Assembly: GCA_961205875.1 (NCBI GenBank)
Contig: OY540820.1
Location: 434,001 to 498,000, forward strand
DNA from: Sialis fuliginosa
Taxonomy: Eukaryota; Arthropoda; Insecta; Megaloptera; Sialidae
Reading direction: 5' to 3'
Length of the DNA stretch: 64,000 nucleotides
Both the position numbers and the translations under genes were made by a program. The notes under the pieces were generated by a model. The model did no database searches. It saw only the letters and a program-made list of their open reading frames with translations, and was not told the origin of the DNA. Shown piece by piece: positions 56,601 to 64,000 of the stretch (the first letter of the stretch is position 1; each line of letters opens with the position of its first letter).

Positions 56601-59110
56601 CTGTGTTAATTAATAAATTAAGCTGTGTTTTTCTTCCCTGGACTATAGTAACATTTTCAGGCTAAAATATGAATACTAAGGCCTTATCGGTTTTACAGGA
56701 TTAAAATGTAAGGATTGGGGTTCTCACATTAAGGTAATAAGAACATTAAATATTATAGAATATGAAATAATTATGATTCCATACTATTAATGAATTAGTT
56801 GCTCCTTTATTTGTATGCCTTTTGTTTATAAAATAGATGGATCTATTGTACCTGTCTTGTTACGATCCTATAAAAATTGATCCAAGTATATTGTTTGGCT
56901 ACTAAAATTAACTATTTAATATAGTTAAATAAACACGCAAATATTTGCAGTGAATCGGTTAATTTTTCACAAATACCCGGACCGAAATTCCTCCCTAAAC
57001 CGTTTCTAATAATACACCATATACTCTGTAATGTTGTTTAAGTAATACTTATAATAATACTCTATAATATATTTAATGGAATATGTTCATAATTTGAATT
57101 TTTTACATCAATACTGTAATAGGAACGTATCTGTTCTGGTATACAGCAATGTAGTAGTTAAAAAAAATAACCTTTTTTCCATTACCACTGCATTAATCTT
57201 GATGTTTTTGGTTTTTATTATACGCGAAAATTTCTGATATTTGAATAAGATTCTACAAAAAAAATTCGAAATAGCATCAGGGTCAACTAAAATCGAAAAA
57301 AATGCAAAAAAATGTTTTTTAGTTAACTATATTTTTTTAAAGTCACAATGCTTCTTACGCTAGTACATAACTGATCTTAATAACCTTGATCTTATTTTAT
57401 AGTAAATTATATTCTCTACAAAAAAAGTTATTTGCATCGTGTTCGTAGAGTGAATATTTTCAAAGAAAAACGCGAAAAACCGTGGAAAATTGTGCCCCGT
57501 CCGCCATTTATTTACGATGGCAGCGATATCACCGCTTAGGTTAGTCACAATTAAAAAAATATATGTATATTATCTATGCAAAATTTAATTCTGCGTCATT
57601 TAAGGGTAATTGCAAATTGGTTCTATGTACCGTTCAGGTGCTATTTCAGTTTTTATAATCTCTTAAACTGTTTCTTCCAACCATGATTGCAGGGTTGGCT
57701 CAACACTTATGAATGGGGACTTTTACGAAAATACTCCTCACAACTAATTCTAAAACCCTGGAAAGTTTCATAACTATTGGAATTATTTAGTACTTTTGCA
57801 CAGTATTTCTAAATTAATAGTATCGAGACTGAAATAAAATTGAATTTTTTCAAAAACCCAGCTCTCCTAACATTAATATTTAACCGATCTCAATGTTCTT
57901 GATCTTATTTTAAAGAAAATTATATGCTCTACAAAAAAAGATATTTGCTATGTTTTCGTAGAACGTACGGTTTCAGATAAAAACGCGAAAAACTAGAAAA
58001 ATGTGACCCATTCGCCATTTTTTTAAGATGGCGACGGTAGCACAACTCGGATCAACTTGAACATTTTGGAGAATAACTAGAGTCATTAGTAGAACATTTT
58101 TACCAAAAATCATTTTGGTCCGAATTAGTTTCCGATAGTTGTTTAAATTTATGTTTATTTGACTTGACTAATAATGTGTATAGCAAATTTAAATATCTTC
58201 TCCCAGGCAGGTAAATAAATTTTTCGGGGTAATTTTAAAACTTGGTTTTTGGACAGAAAGGTTCACTTAAATGACTAAACAAAAAATAATATTTTCTTTT
58301 CAAATATACCTATGTAAGAACCTAAAGAGAGTACCTCCATTTTGATTTTTTTTTTAATATTCGACATAATATGCATTTTTAAGTGTTTGTACTATAAAAG
58401 ACATAACATAATAAATTATATTCATTTAAATCATTCGATTTTAAACAATTTAGGTCCATGAAAAAAGTTTGTCAGTTCTTTAGTTCAAAAGATACAACCA
58501 TATTAAGAAAGCACTTCATTAAAAAAAAAATACCAAAAACCAAAATTAAAATAAGTGTATCATTTTTTGCTCAACACCTACATATGGGGATATTTCTGAA
58601 AAGATGCATCTAAGTACTGGGAACAATATGTATAAGTATCATTTCTATTGGAATTATTTAGAAGTTTATATGGAGCTGTGTTTTTGTTTCCTGAACTATA
58701 AAGCATTCCTAGCTGGTCGCAGTTTCAATATCTTCATAACATTATATATTACGCCTTAAATAATACACAAAACAAATTTAAAGCAATTTTAAGCATATTT
58801 CCACAAAACAGCTGTCACCTATGACTATGGCTGCCACAATTTATTCTAATTACCACGTGACCAAGTAAATATTTATTTCTTGCAAAAAGATCGGAATAAA
58901 TTTAATGGTATGATATAGTGATCGTTATAGTGAATTTGTTATTTTTATTCCGTTTTTAGTAATTTTTCGTTCCGAATGTTGAACTAGTCGACATCAGAAA
59001 GAGAAGAACTTATCTGTAGCAAGTGAAACAACAATACTATTTTTACTACCTAGTACTGTCGCTATTTATTCATCGAGTAAACTTATCTGCCTTTTATAAT
59101 ACCGGCCCTA
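53678..59110. mobile_element. 5.4-kb inverted-repeat element (GGCCCGGTAATAT ends)
   Basis: Left end GGCCCGGTAATATAAAAGCC and right end (reverse complement) GGGCCGGTATTATAAAAGGC continue as inverted repeats for ~45 bp, with TAT beside each. The ends resemble the TTA-flanked TGTCCGGTATTATAAAGG MITEs, so this may be their larger relative. The interior is repetitive: inverted arms 54990-55240 / 57570-57810, direct duplications 57340-57550 / 57860-58060 and 56380-56640 / 58460-58700. No transposase frame. Confidence 0.5.
55530..56330 (+). mobile_element. Single diverged arm of the 2.2-kb palindrome family
   Basis: GTCCAGTAATTTTAGATATAA after TA (55528-55529), then colinear with 8166-8965 including CAACGATATCGTGTCGGCGTT and GTGCATTT motifs. 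The second arm is absent. Confidence 0.75.
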
Positions 59111-59728
59111 TATCTCTTACTCTTGCTATTTCACTTATTCTTTCAATAATTCCGTTGTTACAAAATGATCTTTATTATTATTAACTAAATTCTCTTTTTT
59201 TAACACTTCTTATTAACTTCTAACTTCAAAACTCACTATCTTTTATTCTAACTACTATATTTTATTAATACGACGCTTTATTTTATTATTAATTTTAATA
59301 TATCTCACACCAGTTCTATCTTCTTTCACCAACTAAGGGTTACTGAATCGTCTTCTATCGTAAAATCGCCGAACTATATTTTTTTTTAAACAAACGTTTT
59401 CAAATCAAAAACAGAGGTTCTTAAACAATATAAAATACATACACTGTAACTCACATATTAAATGTGACCTGTTACACTACCTATGTTTATTGTTTATATT
59501 ATTTACTTTTCTAATAAAAAACTTATTGCACAAAAATCACAAGATAGATATACAAAAATATATCGGACAGAAATACTACCCTCAACTGTAGTAAGCTACC
59601 AATCAGATTTTTAGAAAAAGAGATAGATATATTCCAAACTACACTGCATCTCTCTCACACTTTTTGAACAGATGTTACACCATTATGTTAATACAGAATG
59701 CACTGTCCATTCTCTCTATGCTGTAGAT

Positions 59729-60027
59729 GTATTAATTGATTTTTGAAATACACTCACAGAGGCGAAGTTAGTATGTAAATAAATTAATTTAAAGTCAACA
59801 AGTTTCGGATAAGTTTAGTAAAGTTAAGGTGTAGTAATTCTGAGTAGTGTTATATATGTATATTGATAAGGGTCTGATTCCTAACAGTTGCTAACAAGGA
59901 AACTATTCGAGCATGGACCATCGGGTTCTGATTAAATCAAACATTGAGGATGAGGGTACACTTTTTAAACTACACCTCTTCAACTAATACAAATGGAGCT
60001 ACAACTAATTATAACTAGCAAATACAT
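59729..60027. other. No gene recognised
   Basis: AT-rich spacer. CACAGAGGCGAAGTTAG at 59756-59772 looks like a hAT terminus without a partner. Confidence 0.3.
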
Positions 60028-60031
60028 TTAA

Positions 60032-60643
60032 CACTAGAAAGACGGGAGCAGTCATTTGACGGTAATTTCAATTTCAATATTGAATAATTCAAAAACTATT
60101 TGACTTACCGTACTGAGACTTTGTGACTTTTATTAATACTAGTAGTTAAATGATACTATGTATCAAAACAATTCACATGTCTTTTCTTTATTGTTTAAAA
60201 TATTGATATACCGACAAAGACGGCGGTGGTCTTTTGACGGTTATGATCTGATAAATGTTTTTAATTGTTGTATGTTTTTAATTGTTGTTGAGAGGGTACA
60301 ACAATAAATACGTATATGAATTGCTTTTATTTTATCAGTCAAAGGAGTGGTCAGTATAGTTTCGACCGCCTGTAATTGTGGATCGATATTATTGTGAGTT
60401 ATTTGTGAAAAAATGTCTCGAGGGCTTCGAGATAACGAAATACTTTCTATTTTGCAAAATATACCCGAAGATGAAATGTAAAAATTGTGTGTGAATATTA
60501 AAATTAATCATACATTAGATCTTGTTTTATTTCTTTACTTTAAATTTTTTTCGCCACTCATAAAAAAAGGTATTTACTAAATTTGTAGTCATTTGACCGA
60601 TCGCCGTCTTTGTAGGTAGGTAGATTTTCCCGTCTTTCTAGTG
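60032..60643 (+). mobile_element. Non-autonomous piggyBac-like element
   Basis: Perfect 15-bp inverted ends CACTAGAAAGACGGG / CCCGTCTTTCTAGTG. The left flank is TTAA (60028-60031) and the right flank TTTA (60644-60647), one change from the piggyBac TTAA target. TTTGACGG/TTTGACCG motifs recur inside. At 612 bp it encodes only the start of a transposase-like frame. Confidence 0.8.
60413..60481 (+). pseudogene. piggyBac transposase N-terminus remnant (22 codons)
   Basis: ATG to TAA in 69 nt, reading MSRGLRDNEILSILQNIPED then EM. The Arg-Leu...Glu-Ile-Leu..Ile-Leu pattern followed by acidic residues is how many piggyBac transposases begin. The catalytic part is deleted. Confidence 0.65.
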
Positions 60644-60711
60644 TTTATCGAATCTTTTAGACTGTTATTGCATTGTCAAATAAATTTGTTAAAGTTCTTT
60701 GTTAATATAAG

Positions 60712-61150
60712 GTACTGGCAGCAGTAATGGCCGCTAAAAGAGCAAGGTTTAGGGTCGATGCAAATTATCCTGCCAGTCCAATCAAAATATAAATAAACAA
60801 TAAACAATGAAAGCATCCACACTATAAGTATCGTGCCGGTCTCGTTCCAATACATTATTTACTATATTGACTGGAACGAGACTGGCACGATAGTGTGGAT
60901 CGGCCCTTATTATTTTTGTGATTGACGGGTTTCTTTTTTGTAATTATCATCAACTCACGTTACTAATAAAACAACTAACTCTTTATTTAATCAATTTAAT
61001 TACCAAAGTTCGTATATATAGTTCGTTTTTTAAATTATAGCCTTTTATTTTGTTTATGTTTTTCTCCAGTAATGGATAAAGTAAAACCAGTAATGAACAC
61101 ACAATTATGGACATGATTACAAAAGTACTACGACACAAAAGATATAAAAG
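60712..61150 (+). mobile_element. Family K, copy 7 (left part)
   Basis: AAGGTACTGGCAGCAGTAATGG, CGCTAAAAGAGCAAGG, later ACGACACAAAAGATATAAAA. Ends at the palindrome starting 61156. A hairpin MITE is inserted at 60751-60907. Confidence 0.6.
60751..60907. mobile_element. 157-bp hairpin MITE nested in family K
   Basis: AGGGTCGATGC left end against GGATCGGCCCT right end. The core ATCCACACTAT, then GTGCCGGTCTCGTTCCA, pairs with TGGAACGAGACTGGCAC and ATAGTGTGGAT around a ~20-nt loop. Confidence 0.6.
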
Positions 61151-61155
61151 AAAGA

Positions 61156-61721
61156 GTTTCCAGTTCAGAGTTATTGCTCATCAAAATCAAAATATATGTT
61201 AACTTTTTTGAAAATTTTTATGAAAATGACATTTTTCCTCAAAAGTACCTATAATATGTGATATTATTTATCATTATTTTGGTGCGACATAATGCTACCT
61301 ACAAATTCACTATACCATGTTTGGACCTGGGTCTTACAGTTTTCCAGTTATAAAATCTAAATAATTCCCAAAAAGTGGCTATTTTGCTACCTACCCTATT
61401 AAATGAAACAGTCGTAAAATTTTTTTATTTATCATTACATAATTTTATTGTTAATGATAATTTACATAATCTTAAAACATTTAAGTAAGTAGCAAAATAG
61501 TCACTTTTGGAATTAATTAGAATAATTTATAACTCGGAAACTGTAAGACCCAGGTCAAAACTAAGTAAGGTGAATCAGTAGGTAACATTATGGCACACCA
61601 AAATAATGATAAAAAATACATATTATAGGTACTTTTGGGGAAAAATGTCTTTTTCATAAAAATTTTCAAAAAAATAAACATATTTTTTGACATTGATGAG
61701 CAATAACTCTGAACTGGAAAC
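61156..61721. mobile_element. 566-bp palindromic MITE
   Basis: GTTTCCAGTTCAGAGTTATT at the left end and AATAACTCTGAACTGGAAAC at the right. The arms match to the middle (about 61430), which holds an AT-rich loop. No TSD seen. Open frames are arm translations. Confidence 0.65.
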
Positions 61722-62361
61722 ACGGCTAGCAATAACGCTAATACTGAAAAATACGTTAGTTAATTACCTATGAAACTGACTCATTGTGGTTGCTCTAGTT
61801 ACTTTACTTTGGAAGTTATGAGATAATCTTTGTTTGTAAGTACTACTCTGAAGGAAGTTTTTAAACACCCTGTAACTCAGAGGGTGTTGAAAATAGACCC
61901 CACCTTCCCGTACAATTTCTTAATCACAATGAACCAAGGAATCAGATTTTAAAATATCTGTATCCCAAATTCGAGCAAGAAGTTTTAATTTACCCACACT
62001 GTTCATTTATATAGAATGCTTGAATCCCTTTCCATAATTCACCCGTGTTAATGTACACACTAATCCACACAGAGAATTTAAAATCACATCCCTGCCTAAT
62101 TCACACTAGGTATATTAACATCCCAGTGATAATTATTTAACTCTAACCTCTACCAATTAAACATAATATGTTTGGTATAATTTATACATATATTATTTAT
62201 TTATAAGTTTTAATATTTGTTATATCGTCTCCTACCCTGATTCTGATTATCTCATGGTTTATTCCTCTACCGTCGATATGTCACGCTTATATGGGTCGTT
62301 TCAAAATTCGTTGCAGATAAACTTACCCCAGAAGATTATTGTTAGTTACATTCAAACTTAG
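61722..62361. other. No gene recognised
   Basis: Mixed-composition sequence (for example CCTTTCCATAATTCACCCG at 62026) without frames, repeats or splice-site clusters I can identify. Confidence 0.35.
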
Positions 62362-63228
62362 ATAATATTTTGGAATCAATAAACAATTTTAAAATTTTAA
62401 ATGGGAACCTATATTTTTTATTTAGTAATTTTATTGTACGTGAAAAAACACGAATCTTTCATTGAAAACTTTTTTTTAAACAAATTAATCTTTCCGAGAT
62501 ATCTAACCAAAATAATTCGAGATTTTGAACTTTCAATAATTTTTTACTCAGAAACCATCAACTTTAGAGAAAAAGTACAGGATACAAAAAATGTTTATAT
62601 TAATCCAATAAAAGTTGGAGAATTATTTAAAAAATTTTAAAACTTTTTCAATTTATTTTATTTAAGCAAAAAAACCAGATGTTAAAAAAATTCAGAATAA
62701 TTCTCCAAGTTTTATTAGACCAAAATACACATTTTTTGTATCTAGTAATTTTTCTCTAAAGTTGGTGGTTTCTGAGTTAAAAATTATTGAAAGTTCAAAA
62801 TCTCGAATTATTTTGTTAGATATGTATCTCGGAAAGATTAATTTGTTTAAAAAAAAGTTTTCAATGAAAGATTCGTGTTTTTTCACGTACAATAAAATTA
62901 CTAAATAAAAAATATAGGTTCTCATTTAAAAAAATGATGTTGACCTTCATGTGACCTTGAAAAAACCACCTAACAAAAATTCATCCAAGTACGTCTATGT
63001 CCCTCTCCAAACCGTGCAACTTTTATCTGAAAAGTTTTTTGATAACATTTCACCATAAAAAGTTATCAGAGGTGTGCACTTAAAATAGGTCACCTGTATA
63101 GAAGACAACTTTGTTACCTTTATTGACCACTATGTTACTTTAAAAAAATAATTTTATGTGGGATTTATTTCTTTTTATAAAAGATGTTTAATAATACGGT
63201 GCTTTGTTTATTGATTCCAAAATATTAT
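62362..63228. mobile_element. Palindromic repeat block related to the 16359-17198 MITE
   Basis: 62401-62640 and about 62700-62925 are reverse complements. They share CCTATATTTTTTAT and ACGTGAAAAAAC with the 16359 element. The right side continues to a CAGGTGACC-type end (63083-63098); the left side is missing it. Outside lies a 25-bp inverted pair, ATAATATTTTGGAATCAATA at 62362 and its complement at about 63205-63228. Confidence 0.5.
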
Positions 63229-64000
63229 TTAACAAGGGAACCTTTTCAAGTGGCATATTCAGATCGAGTATAAATTTTGTATATAGTTAGAGGGGGTCAG
63301 GGTAAGTAAGAAAAAAATTATCTTAGCTGCGGTAAAACGGTTTATGGGGATGAAATACCCCTATGAAAATGTGCAAAATAATCTATATTTCAAATAACTC
63401 TGAAACTAATGAAGATTTAAAAAAATCTGTAATACGAAATTTTTATGATTTTTTGTGCTCTTTCAAATGACAAAAGTAGAAATTCAATGAAATGTAAATA
63501 TCCTTCTAAATTGGTAACTTTTCAACTGTAGTCAACACTTTTCTTATCTCTAATGTAATAACAAATTTAAATCAACATTTAAATTAACAAAAACGAATCA
63601 GAACAAAAATCGTGTTTTTTTTTTTTTTTTTAATTGATATTTACTTTGATATATTAAATGTCATTTTGACGTTTGCATAAATTTGAATTTAGATTGAAAT
63701 TGTCAAAAAATTAAAAATATATAATCAGGTGTGTCTTAAGAAAAATTTCGAACTAATATTTTTTAGTAAAATTGTATAAAAAATAAATGGTTAACCAATT
63801 CCAGGCAATTTATCTAAACACTTTATCAGTTTTTATTTAAATTGTTCAATAATTAACTACCTTTGGTGAATTTGGCACGAGGAAGCACTGTGCATTTACT
63901 TGGAAAATGTTTTTTACCTTACAATTAGTACAGTGTTTAATTAGGTATCTTTAAGATTTTATATTTTTATATAGTGTGAGTGATTCTAAATAATTATTTA
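63229..64000. repeat. AT-rich DNA with repeat G copy 2 (63638-63912)
   Basis: 63638-63912 is colinear with 42770-43070 (ATATTAAATGTCATTTTGAC to GAGGAAGCACTGTGCATTTAC). 63580-63612 has a short Helitron-like AACAAAAACGAATCAGAAC fragment. The rest is unassigned. Confidence 0.5.

Larger units (their letters stand above)
52253..59476 (+). mobile_element. LTR-like insertion, copy 3
   Basis: TGTAAGGGTCCTGTCTTTC ... GTGACCTGTTACA between CTAC (52249-52252) and CTAC (59477-59480). Own sequence is 52253 to about 53677 and about 59111-59476, the rest being a nested inverted-repeat element. No gag, pol or second LTR was found. Confidence 0.6.
51655..59720 (-). mobile_element. P-like element, copy 3, with a 7.2-kb nested stack
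   Basis: Ends TATAGACATAGAGAATGGAC (51655) and CACTGTCCATTCTCTCTATG (59720) with flanks TTGTAGAT (51647-51654) and CTGTAGAT (59721-59728), 7 of 8 identical. Own sequence is 51655-52252 and 59477-59720, colinear with copy 2 reversed. The LTR-like element 52253-59476 interrupts it. Confidence 0.65.

Noticed and set aside
59756-59772. hAT-like terminus CAGAGGCGAAGTTAG
   Set aside because: No partner end, no TSD, too short to support an element.
62401-62925. Two similar ORFs of 77-79 codons on opposite strands
   Set aside because: Identical arms of a palindromic MITE, not a duplicated gene.

Overview
This is an AT-rich arthropod, most likely insect, genomic window with almost no host coding sequence. 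Evidence: spliceosomal GT-AG introns, insect-type transposons (P-like with a THAP domain, piggyBac, hAT with DUF4371, Helitron, Tc1/mariner and PIF-type TA/TTA insertions), an RNase-H-bearing non-LTR retrotransposon of the R1/I group with a DUF4780 ORF1, and no bacterial operon structure. I cannot name the species. Nearly everything is transposon on transposon, and many insertions can be dated relative to one another because their target-site duplications (TSDs) and host elements are still readable.

Layout. 1-2735: large foldback element with inverted arrays of a 15-16 bp repeat. 2891-3956: foldback MITE at TA. 4219-10881: hAT-like element (8-bp TSD) that splits a minus-strand ORF and carries a 186-bp repeat block and a palindrome (7255-10685, with a tRNA-like motif in both arms), itself hit by another 2.2-kb palindrome (8166-10363). 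11.2-15.9 kb: repeat families, a non-autonomous P-like element (13649-14681) with two THAP-type exon relics, and a Helitron end. 16359-17198: mariner-type palindrome. 18.4-19.4 kb: a 435-bp direct duplication. 20450-20947: a candidate micro-exon gene with 17-, 33- and 36-nt exons, all introns in phase 2. 21185-24.1 kb: decayed hAT transposase gene, into which a 5-kb non-LTR retrotransposon (24628-29685) inserted. It is flanked by a 640-665 bp direct duplication of the target. 30685-31931: a TTA-flanked MITE split by a second, 5'-truncated non-LTR insertion with a 135-bp TSD.

33-44 kb holds Helitrons, several copies of a short family ending in AAGGTA...GGCACCAGT, an LTR-like insertion with CCAT TSD and a complete TTA-flanked MITE. 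44111-50668 and 51655-59720 are two further P-like elements (7/8-bp TSD matches), each inflated by nested insertions: LTR-like elements with 4-bp TSDs that in turn contain a 2.47-kb Tc1-type palindrome or a 5.4-kb inverted-repeat element, and a second insertion carrying an intact 866-bp Helitron. 60032-60643 is a small piggyBac derivative that keeps the first 22 codons of a transposase-like frame. The last 3.3 kb is palindromic MITE remnants and unassigned AT-rich DNA.

No gene here appears to work in a pathway with another. The points most worth checking are the very long TSDs of two non-LTR insertions, the phase-2 micro-exon gene, the abundance of kilobase-scale palindromes without coding capacity, and the nested stacks whose TSDs give an insertion order.
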